Positions 38,841 through 49,432 of a DNA stretch of 64,000 nt are shown here, piece by piece (the stretch's first letter is position 1; every line of letters begins with the position of its first letter). The position numbers and the translations under genes were made by a program. The notes under the pieces were generated by a model that was not told the DNA's origin, made no database searches, and saw nothing but the letters and a program-made list of their open reading frames with translations. The DNA comes from Prochlorococcus sp. AG-347-M15. Lineage in GTDB: Bacteria; Cyanobacteriota; Cyanobacteriia; PCC-6307; Cyanobiaceae. The stretch lies in contig QCCS01000004.1 of assembly GCA_003281185.1 (NCBI GenBank), positions 49,542-113,541 on the forward strand, read 5' to 3'.

Positions 38841-38928
38841 GTTAAATCACCAATAACAAAGAAAATATTAAGACATGAAGTCACTTTTCTTACATTTCAC
38901 AAAAATAACTTTACCTAAAGAAAAATAA

Positions 38929-39028
38929 TTTACACATTTTTAGCGATTTTGGTCTAAAATCTTTGGAGCGGAATATATTTTCCGTTTTTATTTACACGTC
39001 TCACTTTAGAGACATACTTTACGAACTC
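38929..39028 (+). promoter_or_regulatory. psbA promoter and 5' leader with two hairpins
   Basis: The 434 bp before psbA hold the reverse small ORF and this leader. TTTACA (38929-38934) and TCTAAA (38953-38958) are 18 bases apart and could be -35 and -10. The leader contains CGGAA (38969-38973) with TTCCG (38980-38984), and GTCTC (38998-39002) with GAGAC (39009-39013), both perfect 5 bp stems with 6-base loops. No purine-rich Shine-Dalgarno is adjacent to the ATG. Regulation through these structures is an inference. Confidence 0.45.
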
Positions 39029-40111
39029 ATGACAACTATTCAGCAGCAGCGTTCTTCGCTGTTAAAAGGTTGGCCACAGTTTTGTGAGTGGGTAACATCA
39101 ACTAACAACAGAATTTATGTTGGTTGGTTCGGCGTCTTAATGATTCCATGCCTTCTTACAGCAGCGGCTTGCTTCATCGTTGCATTCATCGCAGCACCAC
39201 CAGTAGACATCGACGGAATTAGAGAGCCAGTTGCTGGTTCATTCCTATATGGAAACAACATCATCTCAGGTGCAGTTGTTCCTTCATCTAACGCTATTGG
39301 TCTACACTTCTACCCAATTTGGGAAGCAGCTACTGTAGATGAGTGGTTATACAACGGTGGTCCTTACCAGCTTGTAATTTTCCACTTCCTAATTGGTATC
39401 TCAGCATACATGGGAAGACAGTGGGAGCTTTCATACCGTTTAGGTATGCGTCCTTGGATCTGTGTTGCATACTCTGCACCAGTTTCAGCAGCTTTCGCAG
39501 TATTCCTTGTATACCCATTCGGTCAAGGTTCATTCTCTGACGGAATGCCTTTAGGTATCTCTGGAACATTCAACTTTATGTTTGTTTTCCAGGCAGAGCA
39601 CAACATTCTTATGCACCCATTCCACATGGCTGGTGTTGCTGGTATGTTTGGAGGATCTCTATTCTCAGCTATGCACGGTTCACTTGTTACTTCATCTCTA
39701 ATCAGAGAAACAACTGAGACAGAGTCTCAGAACTATGGTTACAAGTTCGGACAAGAAGAGGAAACATATAACATCGTTGCAGCTCATGGCTACTTCGGTC
39801 GTTTAATCTTCCAATATGCAAGTTTCAACAACAGCAGAAGTCTTCACTTCTTCCTAGCTGTATTCCCAGTTGTTTGTGTATGGTTAACTTCAATGGGTAT
39901 CTGCACAATGGCATTCAACCTTAACGGTTTCAACTTCAACCAGTCAGTTGTTGATGCAAACGGTAAGATTGTTCCTACATGGGGTGACGTTCTTAACAGA
40001 GCAAACCTAGGTATGGAAGTAATGCACGAGCGTAACGCTCACAACTTCCCACTTGATCTAGCAGCAGCTGAGTCTACAACAGTAGCTCTTTCAGCTCCAG
40101 CTATCGGTTAA
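39029..40111 (+). CDS. psbA: Photosystem II reaction-centre protein D1
   Basis: D1 of 360 residues binds the primary PSII pigments, QB and part of the Mn cluster in the thylakoid membrane. I chose ATG at 39029 ([20 protein letters not shown]), not the 22-codon longer frame. Five transmembrane helices, [16 protein letters not shown] with Gln at the position equivalent to residue 130, and [13 protein letters not shown] with the CtpA-processing region are visible. Third positions are markedly C-rich (ttc, aac, atc) relative to neighbours. A strong terminator follows. The FtsH protease gene nearby acts in D1 turnover in cyanobacteria. Confidence 0.99.
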   Translation: MTTIQQQRSSLLKGWPQFCEWVTSTNNRIYVGWFGVLMIPCLLTAAACFIVAFIAAPPVDIDGIREPVAGSFLYGNNIISGAVVPSSNAIGLHFYPIWEAATVDEWLYNGGPYQLVIFHFLIGISAYMGRQWELSYRLGMRPWICVAYSAPVSAAFAVFLVYPFGQGSFSDGMPLGISGTFNFMFVFQAEHNILMHPFHMAGVAGMFGGSLFSAMHGSLVTSSLIRETTETESQNYGYKFGQEEETYNIVAAHGYFGRLIFQYASFNNSRSLHFFLAVFPVVCVWLTSMGICTMAFNLNGFNFNQSVVDANGKIVPTWGDVLNRANLGMEVMHERNAHNFPLDLAAAESTTVALSAPAIG

Positions 40112-40132
40112 GCTTAAAGTTCTTAAACTTAC

Positions 40133-40160
40133 AAGCCCCCCTTTTTGGGGGCTTTTTTTT
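40133..40160 (+). terminator. psbA intrinsic terminator
   Basis: AAGCCCCC and GGGGGCTT form a GC-rich stem around CTTTTT and are followed by a T tract. This is the strongest intrinsic terminator in the window and directly follows psbA (stop at 40109-40111). Confidence 0.92.
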
Positions 40161-40220
40161 GTTTAATTTTCAATTGGTTTCATATAATGTTTATATATAG
40201 ATAAAACATTTGATATTTCT

Positions 40221-41318
40221 ATGAGTAGTAGTTTTGGAAAAATTTTTCGTGTTAGTACTTTTGGAGAATCACATGGTGGTGCAGTAGGAGTTATCCTTGA
40301 TGGTTGTCCACCTAAGTTAAAAATAGATATAAATCTGATACAAAATGAATTAGATAGGCGCAGACCTGGCCAAAGTGACATTACAACACCCAGAAATGAA
40401 GAAGATAAAATTGAAATATTAAGTGGGATAAGGGAAGGTTTAACACTTGGAACTCCAATAGCAATGTTGGTAAGAAATAAGGATCAAAGACCAGGAGATT
40501 ATAATAATTTGGAGCAGGTATTTAGACCTTCTCATGCAGATGGTACATATCATCTTAAATATGGAATTCAGGCAAGTTCAGGCGGTGGGAGAGCCTCTGC
40601 TAGAGAAACAATTGGGAGAGTAGCTGCTGGTGCTGTAGCAAAACAATTATTAAAAACCTTCTGTAATACTGAAATATTATCTTGGGTAAAGCGTATACAT
40701 GATATTGATTCTGATATAAATAAAGAGAAGATTTCTCTCAAAAAAATAGATTCTAATATTGTTAGATGTCCTGATGATCAGGTATCAGCAGAAATGATAG
40801 AGAGAATTAAGGAATTAAAGCGTCAAGGAGACTCTTGCGGCGGTGTTATTGAATGTCTAGTAAGAAATGTTCCCTCTGGTCTTGGAATGCCTGTTTTTGA
40901 TAAATTAGAAGCGGATTTAGCGAAGGCTTTGATGTCTTTGCCTGCCACGAAAGGCTTTGAAATAGGTTCAGGTTTCTCTGGAACTTATTTAAAAGGAAGC
41001 GAACATAATGATGCCTTTATCAAGTCTGATGATATTAGTAAATTAAGAACTACATCAAACAATTCAGGAGGTATACAGGGCGGAATAAGTAATGGTGAAA
41101 ATATCGAGATGAAGATAGCTTTTAAACCTACAGCAACCATCGGGAAAGAACAGAAAACAGTAAATGCTGAAGGCAAAGAAGTACTTATGAAAGCAAAAGG
41201 GAGACATGATCCATGCGTTCTACCAAGAGCAGTGCCTATGGTTGATGCTATGGTAGCTTTAGTACTTGCTGATCATTTGCTTCTAAATCATGCTCAATGT
41301 GACTTAATAAATAAGTAG
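40221..41318 (+). CDS. aroC: Chorismate synthase
   Basis: The 365-residue enzyme removes phosphate from EPSP to give chorismate, using reduced FMN. Signatures [79 protein letters not shown] and [14 protein letters not shown] are all present. It starts with ATG shortly after the psbA terminator and is convergent with the aldolase-like gene. Confidence 0.98.
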   Translation: MSSSFGKIFRVSTFGESHGGAVGVILDGCPPKLKIDINLIQNELDRRRPGQSDITTPRNEEDKIEILSGIREGLTLGTPIAMLVRNKDQRPGDYNNLEQVFRPSHADGTYHLKYGIQASSGGGRASARETIGRVAAGAVAKQLLKTFCNTEILSWVKRIHDIDSDINKEKISLKKIDSNIVRCPDDQVSAEMIERIKELKRQGDSCGGVIECLVRNVPSGLGMPVFDKLEADLAKALMSLPATKGFEIGSGFSGTYLKGSEHNDAFIKSDDISKLRTTSNNSGGIQGGISNGENIEMKIAFKPTATIGKEQKTVNAEGKEVLMKAKGRHDPCVLPRAVPMVDAMVALVLADHLLLNHAQCDLINK

Positions 41319-41352
41319 TAGTTTTGTGGAATAATTTATATTTATCCTTAAC

Positions 41353-41979
41353 TTAATTATTTTTGAGCCATTCAAAAATTTTTGGATCAAATTTTTTATT
41401 TTTGATAGCTTTACCTCCAATTACGACTGCTTTATACCCTAAAGATTTATAAGTTTTTAAATCATTGATTGATAGTCCTCCGGCAGCAATGAAATCAATA
41501 TTTTTATAGTTGAGTATATCTATCGAACTATCTTTACTTTTTATTGGATAAATTTTGATAATATTGCAATTTAAATCTATCGCTTCCTTAAGATCTTTTA
41601 AATTATTAATTCCAGGAATTAATAAATAATTTTTTGATTTTGCATAATTGAAAAGATCTTTATCCCAAAATTTCATCATAGAAAAATTTAATCCAATTTT
41701 TAAAGAATCTTCTATTGATTGCTTATTAACTATGGAGGCAGAGCCTAAATTAATTCTTGGATATTTAATTTTGATATCGGATACAAAATCAAACCAATTT
41801 TCGTTGTTAGACCAACTTATTTCAATATTCTTTAATCCTAATTTTACTAAGTTTTCTAATTCTTTAAAAAATGAGTTTCTTATAGAGGTATTTGAGTAAA
41901 TATTATTATCAGGTTTTATAAGTAAAAAAAAAGATTTCATTTTCAGGAACTCCGAAAAAGAATCTTTTTTATTATTCAT
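41353..41979 (-). CDS. eda: KDPG/KHG aldolase-like protein (Eda-like)
   Basis: The 208-residue protein fits a short TIM-barrel aldolase. LGLKNIEISWSNNENW has the Glu position of KDPG aldolase, LLIPGINNLKDL resembles its phosphate loop, and IIKIYPIKSKD holds a Lys equivalent to the Schiff-base KxFP lysine (here KIYP). FIAAGGLSINDLKTY replaces the PTGGI segment. Family knowledge: Eda splits 2-keto-3-deoxy-6-phosphogluconate in the Entner-Doudoroff route. The sequence is divergent, so activity is likely but not certain. An in-frame ATG 13 codons in gives a shorter option. Confidence 0.75.
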   Translation of the reverse strand: MNNKKDSFSEFLKMKSFFLLIKPDNNIYSNTSIRNSFFKELENLVKLGLKNIEISWSNNENWFDFVSDIKIKYPRINLGSASIVNKQSIEDSLKIGLNFSMMKFWDKDLFNYAKSKNYLLIPGINNLKDLKEAIDLNCNIIKIYPIKSKDSSIDILNYKNIDFIAAGGLSINDLKTYKSLGYKAVVIGGKAIKNKKFDPKIFEWLKNN

Positions 41980-41999
41980 TAAAAATTTAAATTTTGCGC

Positions 42000-43853
42000 T
42001 TAAATATAGTTTGCGACTTTCACTTCAGAGCGGTTAATCAAATCTTGGATATCTTCAGTATCTATAGTTTCTCTTTCAATTAGCATTTGAGCCATTTCGT
42101 CTAGAACAGTTCTATTATCAGATAAAACTTTTTTAGCTCTCTTATAGGCAACATCAACAAGTTCTGAAACCTCTACATCTATTGTTGCGGCTGTGTCTTC
42201 AGAGAAGTCTCTTGTAGAGCTCATATCTCTCCCGAGAAACATTCCTCCTTGAGATTGACCAAGAGCTACTGGACCTATTTTGTCACTCATGCCAAATTTT
42301 GTGATCATTTGTCTTGCTACATTAGCAACTTGTTGTAAATCATTTGAAGCTCCAGTTGTTACTTCTTCTTCTCCGTAAACAATTTCTTCAGCAACTCTTC
42401 CACCAAGAGCTACAGCCATTTGATTTTGAAGGTATGAACGAGAGTAAAGACCAGATTCCATTCTTTCTTCACTTGGAGTAAAGAAGGTTAACCCTCCAGC
42501 TTGACCTCTGGGAATTATTGAAACTTTTGTTACGGGATCATAATCAGGCATTAATGCTCCAACGAGTGCATGACCAGCTTCGTGATAAGCAACTAATTCT
42601 TTTTTCTTATCACTAATGACTCTATCTTTTTTTTCTGGACCTGCCATAACTCTTTCAATGGCATCACCGACTTCATCATTACTTACTTTATCTAAATCTT
42701 TTCTAGCTGCTAGTATTGCTGCTTCATTTAAAAGATTAGCTAAATCTGCACCAGTAAATCCTGGTGTTCTTCTAGCAACTTTATCTAAATCAACGTCTTT
42801 TGAAAGAGTTTTATCTTTCGCATGAACATTTAATATCTGCAATCTTCCAGCATAATCTGGTCTATCTACTGTTACCTGTCTATCAAATCTTCCAGGGCGC
42901 ATTAAGGCTGAATCTAAGACATCTGGTCTGTTGGTGGCAGCAACTATTATTATTCCTGAATTACCTTCGAAACCATCCATTTCGGTTAGGAGTTGATTTA
43001 ATGTTTGTTCTCTTTCATCATTTCCTCCTCCCATACCAGCACCCCTTTGTCTTCCAACTGCATCTATTTCGTCAATGAAAACAATACAAGGAGCATTCTT
43101 TTTTGCTTGTTCAAAAAGATCTCTAACTCTGCTAGCTCCAACTCCTACAAACATCTCTACAAATTCTGAACCAGATATTGAGAAAAAAGGTACACCTGCC
43201 TCTCCAGCTACTGCTTTTGCTAGCAATGTTTTTCCTGTACCTGGAGGACCTACAAGAAGAACTCCCTTTGGAATTTTTGCTCCGACTGCAGTAAATCTAT
43301 CGGGGCTCTTAAGAAAATCCACAACTTCTGTGAGTTCTAATTTTGCGCCTTCAACACCAGCAACATCTGAAAAGGTTACTTGAGTAGATGGTTCCATTTG
43401 TAATCTAGCTTTGCTTTTGCCAAAACTCATGGCAGGATTACCACCTCCAGCATTTCCGCTTTGGGATCTTCTGAAAAGAAAAAATAGGCCTCCAATCAAA
43501 AGTACTGGGAAAATCAAGCTGCTTATAGCTTGTTGCCATGGATTGGCTAATTTTGTGGGAGTTACTGCTATATCTACATTGTTCTCAGTCAGTATTTTTA
43601 ATAAATCTTTGTCAGGGGCTAAATTGACCTCAGATCTGCTCCCATCATTTTCAACAACTTGTGCTGTGGCATTATCTGGAGAGATTAGGACTCTACTGAT
43701 TTCTTTATCTTGGACTGCCTCTATAAAATCACTATATCTCAAGGTCTTTGTAGAACTTTCAGTACTAGGTTTATCAAAAACTGAAGTACCAATGAAAATT
43801 ACAGTAATCACAGCTAGAACATAGAGTCCTACGTTTCTCCAACGTTTGTTCAC
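42000..43853 (-). CDS. ftsH: ATP-dependent zinc metalloprotease FtsH
   Basis: The 617-residue membrane protease has an N-terminal membrane helix ([20 protein letters not shown]), a lumenal or periplasmic segment and a second helix ([19 protein letters not shown], about residues 115-133). The AAA domain has Walker [29 protein letters not shown] and the zinc motif HEAGH. Cyanobacterial FtsH paralogues degrade damaged D1; with psbA nearby this may be the photosynthetic FtsH, but other copies could exist elsewhere. It is 46 bp after the ATP sulfurylase gene. Confidence 0.97.
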   Translation of the reverse strand: MNKRWRNVGLYVLAVITVIFIGTSVFDKPSTESSTKTLRYSDFIEAVQDKEISRVLISPDNATAQVVENDGSRSEVNLAPDKDLLKILTENNVDIAVTPTKLANPWQQAISSLIFPVLLIGGLFFLFRRSQSGNAGGGNPAMSFGKSKARLQMEPSTQVTFSDVAGVEGAKLELTEVVDFLKSPDRFTAVGAKIPKGVLLVGPPGTGKTLLAKAVAGEAGVPFFSISGSEFVEMFVGVGASRVRDLFEQAKKNAPCIVFIDEIDAVGRQRGAGMGGGNDEREQTLNQLLTEMDGFEGNSGIIIVAATNRPDVLDSALMRPGRFDRQVTVDRPDYAGRLQILNVHAKDKTLSKDVDLDKVARRTPGFTGADLANLLNEAAILAARKDLDKVSNDEVGDAIERVMAGPEKKDRVISDKKKELVAYHEAGHALVGALMPDYDPVTKVSIIPRGQAGGLTFFTPSEERMESGLYSRSYLQNQMAVALGGRVAEEIVYGEEEVTTGASNDLQQVANVARQMITKFGMSDKIGPVALGQSQGGMFLGRDMSSTRDFSEDTAATIDVEVSELVDVAYKRAKKVLSDNRTVLDEMAQMLIERETIDTEDIQDLINRSEVKVANYI

Positions 43854-43899
43854 GATAAAAAATCTTTAATAAATCTATAATACTAATAATAAAACATTA

Positions 43900-45075
43900 T
43901 TAAGAGCTTCTTAGAACATCTACTACACTTTTGAATGCAAACCATTCAGGAATTGGTTCGCCATTTCTCAATTTTTTTCTAAATTCAGTACCACTAAGTT
44001 TCATAATTTCATAATTAAAATCTTTAGCTTCTTCAGCTGTTATATAACCTTTTTCCTTCGTATAAACTAAATTTTTTGAAGGAACAGTTTGCATCATCAA
44101 TTCATCTGCACATTGTTTCGCAAAATTTTGGGCGTCATATGGACCATAAAAATCTTCACCAGTTGATGAAGACTTACAACCAGCCATATCTCTACCAATA
44201 ATAAAGTGGGTGCAGCCGTAATTTCTTCTGATTATCATATGTTGAAGAGCTTCTCTTGGCCCTGCCATATGCATTGAATAAGGTAAAAAAGCCCATTTTA
44301 TTCTTTCATCAGATATTTCCTCTTCTAATTCTTTATAGGTCAAATATCTTACTTTTCCAGGAATATCATCTTGTTGAGTTGGCCCACAAGTTGGATGAAC
44401 TAAAACAACTGAGTTAGAGGAGACATTATCTGAAAGTAAGGCATTAGTAAATAATTCATAATGCGCTCTGTGAATTGGATTTCTGCATTGAAATGCAACT
44501 ACATCATGATTTGATGGCAGTGTAGATCTAACTTCTTCTGGGGTTTTGCAGGGGAATTCTCTAATTGGAAGTTCGAAACCATAAACTCTTCCTCCTATAT
44601 AAAATCTACCTCTCTCGTTAAAAATCATCTTAACAGCAGGATGATCTAAAGAATTAGTACCATAACAAAGTTCAGCTTCTAAGGATTTGTCAGGCTCCCA
44701 TTTAGAGCTAACTTTTAAAACTGCTATTTTTTGTTTTTTATAAGTAAGCAATATTGTCTCTCCAGCTTTTACTTTTTCATTATTTGAATCAAAAACAATA
44801 GGCAAGCCAAAAAGTAACCCATTTGTATTTCTATTATTTTTAATTACCGAATTGTAGTTATTTTCATCCATAAAACCTTCCAATGGAGAAAAAGCTCCAA
44901 CCATCAAAAGTTCTACATCGCATGCATTTCTCTCACTACATTCAAACTCATAAGTAGCTTTAGAGATAAGATCATTTTTAAGGTTTTTATCTTTGATAAT
45001 TAAATTTTTTAGTTCTCCTCCATAAGGAGGTATTAGTCCATTAGTATCTGTTTTAGATTTTTGTTGCAATTCCAT
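43900..45075 (-). CDS. sat: ATP sulfurylase (sulfate adenylyltransferase)
   Basis: The 391-residue monofunctional enzyme activates sulfate with ATP to APS, the first step of assimilatory sulfate reduction. It has the QxRNPxHxxH motif as FQCRNPIHRAHYELF, with GRDMAGCKSSS and the C-terminal region SGTEFRKKLRNGEPIPEWF. No APS-kinase domain follows. It lies downstream of psbO, separated by an intrinsic terminator. Confidence 0.96.
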   Translation of the reverse strand: MELQQKSKTDTNGLIPPYGGELKNLIIKDKNLKNDLISKATYEFECSERNACDVELLMVGAFSPLEGFMDENNYNSVIKNNRNTNGLLFGLPIVFDSNNEKVKAGETILLTYKKQKIAVLKVSSKWEPDKSLEAELCYGTNSLDHPAVKMIFNERGRFYIGGRVYGFELPIREFPCKTPEEVRSTLPSNHDVVAFQCRNPIHRAHYELFTNALLSDNVSSNSVVLVHPTCGPTQQDDIPGKVRYLTYKELEEEISDERIKWAFLPYSMHMAGPREALQHMIIRRNYGCTHFIIGRDMAGCKSSSTGEDFYGPYDAQNFAKQCADELMMQTVPSKNLVYTKEKGYITAEEAKDFNYEIMKLSGTEFRKKLRNGEPIPEWFAFKSVVDVLRSS

Positions 45076-45106
45076 TTTTTAAATTGATAAAGAAAAATTT
45101 TGAAAA

Positions 45107-45136
45107 AAAAAGAGGGGTTTAACCCCCTTTTTTTCT
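45107..45136 (-). terminator. psbO intrinsic terminator
   Basis: GGGGTT and AACCCC form a short stem with a tiny loop, surrounded by A and T tracts (A run before 45110, T run after 45127). On the minus strand it lies 10 bases after the psbO stop and before the sat start, so it should end psbO transcripts. Confidence 0.8.
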
Positions 45137-45146
45137 TAAGTGGGAT

Positions 45147-45941
45147 TTATGCCTTTCTTCCGTAAAGCTCCCCAATTATTTTTACATCAAGTGGATCCTT
45201 TGAACCCATATCTGTATCTGAAGGTTGTATAGCTTCAAAAGTACCAGTAAATTCGTCTGTGTCAGAATCTACATTGTTGATTGAAAGAGTAATAACGCCA
45301 GTTCCGTTTACATCAACTTTAATATTTTCTTTTGCAAGTTCTTCGTCATCTCCTCCTAATGCCACTAAACCTTGAGCATATTCAACACCAGTATTTTTAG
45401 CTCTTGCCTTAGGATCTAGAAAGTCACCAGTTCTGTAGTTAGGTGTAAATGTTGAACCACTAACCTCAGTGCCTGGCTCAATAGATGAAGGTAAATCAGC
45501 TGTAAGGTCTTTTGCTGAGAATGCAAATGGCACTTCTAAGCCACCAGGAGTTAATACAGTAATAAGTTGAAAATCAATACCACCCTTTTCAGTGAAAGTT
45601 CCTGAATCTATATCTCCATAAACTTCTGTAACTGTAGTGTTATTTCTAGGACTAATAATTTTTGTAGAAACAAATTCTGCAGCTTTTCGTTTTGTACCTG
45701 GTACTTTTACATAAACTTCTGTTGGATGCATGCATATTCCTTTAAGGCTATCTCCATTCTCTAGAGATATTGATCCGACAAGAGATGAGTCTAATGTAGG
45801 GCAATCATTAGCTTTTCCTGTGTTAACAACATCTGTGAATTGTGCATTTCCTCTTTCAGAAAAAGCAAATGTTTTAACAGGTACGAAAGCAAAAGTTATA
45901 CAAATTGAAATAACAAAAGCTAAGAAAGAACGAATTCTCAT
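45147..45941 (-). CDS. psbO: Photosystem II manganese-stabilising protein
   Basis: The extrinsic 33 kDa-type PSII protein is exported to the thylakoid lumen and stabilises the Mn4CaO5 cluster. I start at ATG 45941 (MRIRSFLAFVISICITFAFV, a signal peptide cleaved near TFAFS) giving 264 residues. The longer frame to 45986 would add 15 residues before the basic signal start. CPTLDS, GICMHPTEVYVKVPG, GGIDFQLITVLTPGG and the C-terminal GEL segment support PsbO. It ends at an intrinsic terminator. Confidence 0.97.
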   Translation of the reverse strand: MRIRSFLAFVISICITFAFVPVKTFAFSERGNAQFTDVVNTGKANDCPTLDSSLVGSISLENGDSLKGICMHPTEVYVKVPGTKRKAAEFVSTKIISPRNNTTVTEVYGDIDSGTFTEKGGIDFQLITVLTPGGLEVPFAFSAKDLTADLPSSIEPGTEVSGSTFTPNYRTGDFLDPKARAKNTGVEYAQGLVALGGDDEELAKENIKVDVNGTGVITLSINNVDSDTDEFTGTFEAIQPSDTDMGSKDPLDVKIIGELYGRKA

Positions 45942-46158
45942 AATTAAAGTTGCAGTAAAGTTCTGTGACGATAGATTAAAGGTCATCTAATAAGTTCAGT
46001 ACGGATATTACAAGGGAAAGGACCATAAAAGATAGGACTATTAAATCCTCGAAACAACCCGTAGCTTTTTAGATTTTAAAAAACTGGAATTATTTTAAGC
46101 TATTACATTATTTTTAATGATTAAGATTACAAAAAAATACAAATTAAAAAATTTTTTT

Positions 46159-47415
46159 TTATTTTTTTAATGAAATAATTTGAGTTAGCAATTTATTTGC
46201 TAAATCAATTTTTGATGTTTTTTTTATATGGTGCTCCATATTATTTTTATCGAATAACCAGCCTTCATTTTTTGCTAAGAACCCAAATCCTTGACCTTCA
46301 AGATCAATTGGATTTGCGAATAGATAATCACACCCTTTGTTAATAATCTTTTCTTTAATTGTTATTCTTGCTTCTTCAATAGATCCTGTAAAAGCGCAAA
46401 AGCCTACAAAAACTTGGTTATCTTTTTTTGAGCCACTTATTGTTTTTAGAACATCTGGGACTAGTTCAAAGTTTTGATTCAAATGAGCATTAATTTGATT
46501 TTTTGGAATTTTAGCTGAAGTATCAGAAGTTATCTTGAAATCAGATACCGCTGCATTCATGAAAAAATAATCGCAATTTGAAATTTCATTATTAAGTTCC
46601 CTAATTAAATCAACACTAGTTTCAATTTCATATCTTTTTATTCCATCAGTAAGATTCTTATCGATTTTAAGAGGACCATGAATATATTTTACTTGTGCTC
46701 CTCTGAACCTCGCTACTTGAGAAAGAAGTAGGCCCATAGCTCCTGAACTTTTGTTAGTAATGTGTCTTGCCGCGTCAATTTTCTCTGAGGTGCACCCTCC
46801 AGTTATTAAAATTTCTTTATTAAGTAAATCTTTGCGATATTCATTCTGTTTGTGTGAAGCTATAAATTCAAGAGCTAATTGGATTAGATCATTTGGAGGT
46901 ATTTTACCGATGCCAATAGCATCACAAGCTAAGAGGCCTTCACTTGGTTGCAAAGATAAAACATTTTCGTATTTCTGTAAATTTTCATAATTTTTTTGGA
47001 CAGCTTTATTTAGCCACATTTGTGTATTCATTGCAGGTGCAACAATAATTGGCTTTATATTTGCTATTAAGATGCTTGGGATCAATCCCTCTGCATTTCC
47101 AGTTACCCATTTTGCTAATGTTGTTGCTGTTAAAGGGGCGATGATTAAAATATCAGCCCAATTACTTAGTTCTATGTGAAGAGGTGTTGATTGACTATCA
47201 GACCATTGATCATTTTCTAAAATGCATGGGTTTCTACTTAAAATAGAAAGTGAGAGCGGCTTTATTAATTTTTCTGCATTTTTTGATAAAACGCATCTTA
47301 TTTCATAATTTTCTTTCGCTAATTGGCTAACTAATAATGGAATTCTTACAGCTGCAATACTTCCAGTTATTAATAAAAGAACCTTTATTTTGGAGTCATT
47401 ACTTTTAGTTTTCAT
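46159..47415 (-). CDS. coaBC: Bifunctional phosphopantothenoylcysteine decarboxylase/synthetase
   Basis: The enzyme makes 4-phosphopantetheine for coenzyme A. The flavoprotein CoaC half has VLLLITGSIAAVRIPLLVSQL, IELSNWADILIIAPLTATT and APAMNTQMW; the CoaB half has ITGGCTSEKIDAARHITNKSSG and FMNAAVSDF. I chose ATG at 47415; the six-codon longer start is unsupported. That ATG lies inside the end of the DUF2555 gene, overlapping its stop by 11 bp, so translational coupling is likely. Confidence 0.95.
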   Translation of the reverse strand: MKTKSNDSKIKVLLLITGSIAAVRIPLLVSQLAKENYEIRCVLSKNAEKLIKPLSLSILSRNPCILENDQWSDSQSTPLHIELSNWADILIIAPLTATTLAKWVTGNAEGLIPSILIANIKPIIVAPAMNTQMWLNKAVQKNYENLQKYENVLSLQPSEGLLACDAIGIGKIPPNDLIQLALEFIASHKQNEYRKDLLNKEILITGGCTSEKIDAARHITNKSSGAMGLLLSQVARFRGAQVKYIHGPLKIDKNLTDGIKRYEIETSVDLIRELNNEISNCDYFFMNAAVSDFKITSDTSAKIPKNQINAHLNQNFELVPDVLKTISGSKKDNQVFVGFCAFTGSIEEARITIKEKIINKGCDYLFANPIDLEGQGFGFLAKNEGWLFDKNNMEHHIKKTSKIDLANKLLTQIISLKK

Positions 47416-47626
47416 CGAAAGGTTCTTGATCAAGGAGATGGATATAATCAGATGTTAATTCAGGTCTATTAATTGCAAGGGCCCTAAGTAAGTGCCAATC
47501 CTTTAAACCATCAAATGGAGTGGTGTAATTATCTTCTTCTAGTCTTGTTGCAAGCTCATGGGTCATATTTTCATCAAAAGAATTTACTAGTTGCTCACTT
47601 ATTTTATTTTCAGAAATAAATTCCAT
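47405..47626 (-). CDS. DUF2555-family small cyanobacterial protein
   Basis: The 73-residue protein has a conserved core LEEDNYTTPFDGLKDWHLLR followed by ALAINRPELTSDYIHLLDQE, which matches the DUF2555 pattern I know from cyanobacteria. It has no membrane segment and no assigned activity. It overlaps the coaBC start by 11 bp, so it is probably the first gene of a two-gene operon. Confidence 0.78.
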   Translation of the reverse strand: MEFISENKISEQLVNSFDENMTHELATRLEEDNYTTPFDGLKDWHLLRALAINRPELTSDYIHLLDQEPFDEN

Positions 47627-47842
47627 ATTTAATTCAACTAATATATCCTAATAATAAAGCCTCAAGTAATTATTTAAAATTGACGGAAGTATTAAATACA
47701 TATTTTTAAAGTATATAGAAAATCAAAGACATTATATTTTTAAGTGATATTGAGCAAATTATCTTCATTCTCAATCATAAATATGCAAAATCTTCTTAAT
47801 GAAAATATTATTTCTTAAGATAATAGAGCCAGGTTTTAATAC

Positions 47843-48043
47843 ATGTCACAAACAAAGAGAGAACAAGTAATTAGTCACATTCGCTATTTACGTGAAGAAC
47901 TAAGAGTAATGCATTTATCTATTAAAGAGGATGACCTTTTCCCTGAACCTGGAGAACTAAGAGGAATAATGGCTCAAATGGAGGCATTACTTGAATTAGT
48001 AGATGGAAACACTAAAATTCAATCAAATAAAGAAGCAGCTTAG
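47843..48043 (+). CDS. Small helical protein of unknown function, 66 residues
   Basis: I do not recognise a named family. MSQTKREQVISHIRYLREEL leads into RVMHLSIKEDDLFPEPGELR and then a helical end with GIMAQMEALLELVDGN. It is soluble and likely two helices. It lies 11 bp before the ycf20-like gene on the same strand, so they are probably co-transcribed. A 216 bp gap upstream with no other gene likely carries the promoter. Confidence 0.7.
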   Translation: MSQTKREQVISHIRYLREELRVMHLSIKEDDLFPEPGELRGIMAQMEALLELVDGNTKIQSNKEAA

Positions 48044-48054
48044 TTGAATTCGCA

Positions 48055-48396
48055 ATGGTTTTCAAACCTCAAAGGACAAATTTTCAACTTAAAATTGTAG
48101 AAAATATTCAGACATTAAGTATTTGGGCTAGTAATCCATGGAGAAGGTATTCGATAGCTCTAATTATCATTTTAATTGGTTATTTTTTTGGAAGCTCTCT
48201 TGGTATGGTAAGTGCTGTTTTGGAACTTATGGATCCAGTAGCTGCGCTAGTATCGGTCGTTTTTATTGAAATCTTAATAGCTCTTAGAAGAAATTTTCGA
48301 CTTGAAAAGAAAAAGAAATTTTTATTACTTTTATTAGATTCTTTCAGACTAGGATTATTCTATGGATTCTTTACTGAGAGTCTCAAGTTACTTTAG
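48055..48396 (+). CDS. Ycf20-like (DUF565) membrane protein
   Basis: The 113-residue protein has two hydrophobic segments ([18 protein letters not shown] and [18 protein letters not shown]) and ends [17 protein letters not shown], which matches the Ycf20/DUF565 family conserved in cyanobacteria and plastids. In algae a homologue is linked to photoprotection. The function is not established here. Its 3' end overlaps pyrB by 14 bp in convergent orientation. Confidence 0.83.
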   Translation: MVFKPQRTNFQLKIVENIQTLSIWASNPWRRYSIALIIILIGYFFGSSLGMVSAVLELMDPVAALVSVVFIEILIALRRNFRLEKKKKFLLLLLDSFRLGLFYGFFTESLKLL

Positions 48397-49411
48397 ATTT
48401 ATTGTATTTTTGTAATAGATAAAGTAATGCCATTCTTATAGGAATACCATTTGCAACTTGATTATTTATTAAGCAATTAGGATATTTATCTACTACTTTA
48501 CTACTAATTTCGATATCTCTATTAATAGGTCCAGGATGAAGAATTGGAATTTTTTTACTATTCAAAGATAATTTCTCTGAAGTTAACCCATAATCCAAAC
48601 TATATGAATCGATGCTACTTAGTAAATTCTCCATCATTCTCTCTTTCTGAAGTCTTAAAACTATTATTGCGTCCGCAATTATTATTGATTCTTCTAGTGA
48701 TCTTGAAATTGTTATGGAGCCTCTAGATTTAACAGGATCCACAATTTGATTTGGTGCAGGGGTTTTTAAAAAATTGCTAAATTCATCAGGTATTAATGAT
48801 TTAGGACCACATAAGATTATTTCCGCACCGAATGCACTCAAAGCCCAAAGATTTGATCTTGCAACCCTTGAATGATTTACGTCTCCAATTATTAAAATTT
48901 TTTTGGAATTTAAAACCTCTGGGCGAAATGAATTTTGGGAAAAGAATTTTACTAATGTATATATATCAAGCAACCCTTGGCTAGGGTGACTATGTAATCC
49001 ATCTCCTGCATTAAGAACCGAAGTATTAGAATTTATTGCATCAAGTTTTTTAGCAATTTCAAAGGTTATGTAACTCGATGAGTGTCGAATAACTAATATA
49101 TCTGCTCCCATAGCAGAATAAGTTATGGCAGTATCAATAATTGTTTCGCCTTTTGTTAAAGAGCTAGAGGATGGAGCAAACGTTTGAACATCTGCAGACA
49201 GTCTTTTTGCTGCAAGTTCAAAGCTATTTTTTGTTCTTGTACTAGCTTCAAAAAATAAAGATGTTACCAAAGTCCCTTGTAATGCTGGTATCTTTTTCGT
49301 TCCTGCATTCTTTAGTGCATCAAATCTATTAGCCAATTCAAATACTGATTTATAATCTTGTATTGAGAAATCTGCGAGTGTGTGGATATGTTTATGAGAC
49401 CAAATTTGCAT
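48383..49411 (-). CDS. pyrB: Aspartate carbamoyltransferase catalytic subunit
   Basis: The enzyme joins carbamoyl phosphate and aspartate to start pyrimidine synthesis. I start at ATG 49411 ([16 protein letters not shown], preceded by GGAAAG), not the TTG at 49423. The carbamoyl-phosphate loop reads [43 protein letters not shown] and [12 protein letters not shown] are the remaining active-site motifs. It converges with and overlaps the ycf20-like gene by 14 bp. The mpg gene upstream is on the same strand. Confidence 0.95.
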   Translation of the reverse strand: MQIWSHKHIHTLADFSIQDYKSVFELANRFDALKNAGTKKIPALQGTLVTSLFFEASTRTKNSFELAAKRLSADVQTFAPSSSSLTKGETIIDTAITYSAMGADILVIRHSSSYITFEIAKKLDAINSNTSVLNAGDGLHSHPSQGLLDIYTLVKFFSQNSFRPEVLNSKKILIIGDVNHSRVARSNLWALSAFGAEIILCGPKSLIPDEFSNFLKTPAPNQIVDPVKSRGSITISRSLEESIIIADAIIVLRLQKERMMENLLSSIDSYSLDYGLTSEKLSLNSKKIPILHPGPINRDIEISSKVVDKYPNCLINNQVANGIPIRMALLYLLQKYNKSKVT

Positions 49412-49432
49412 TACGCTTTCCAAGATAAATGA

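Noticed and set aside
43411..43824. Plus-strand frame of 137 codons opposite the ftsH N-terminal region
   Set aside because: Antisense shadow of a conserved gene, no independent start signal or family match.
45987..46030. GTA-N7-TAC-like sequence upstream of psbO (GTACGGATATTAC)
   Set aside because: The spacing is 7, not the required 8, and no TAN3T at the right distance was seen.
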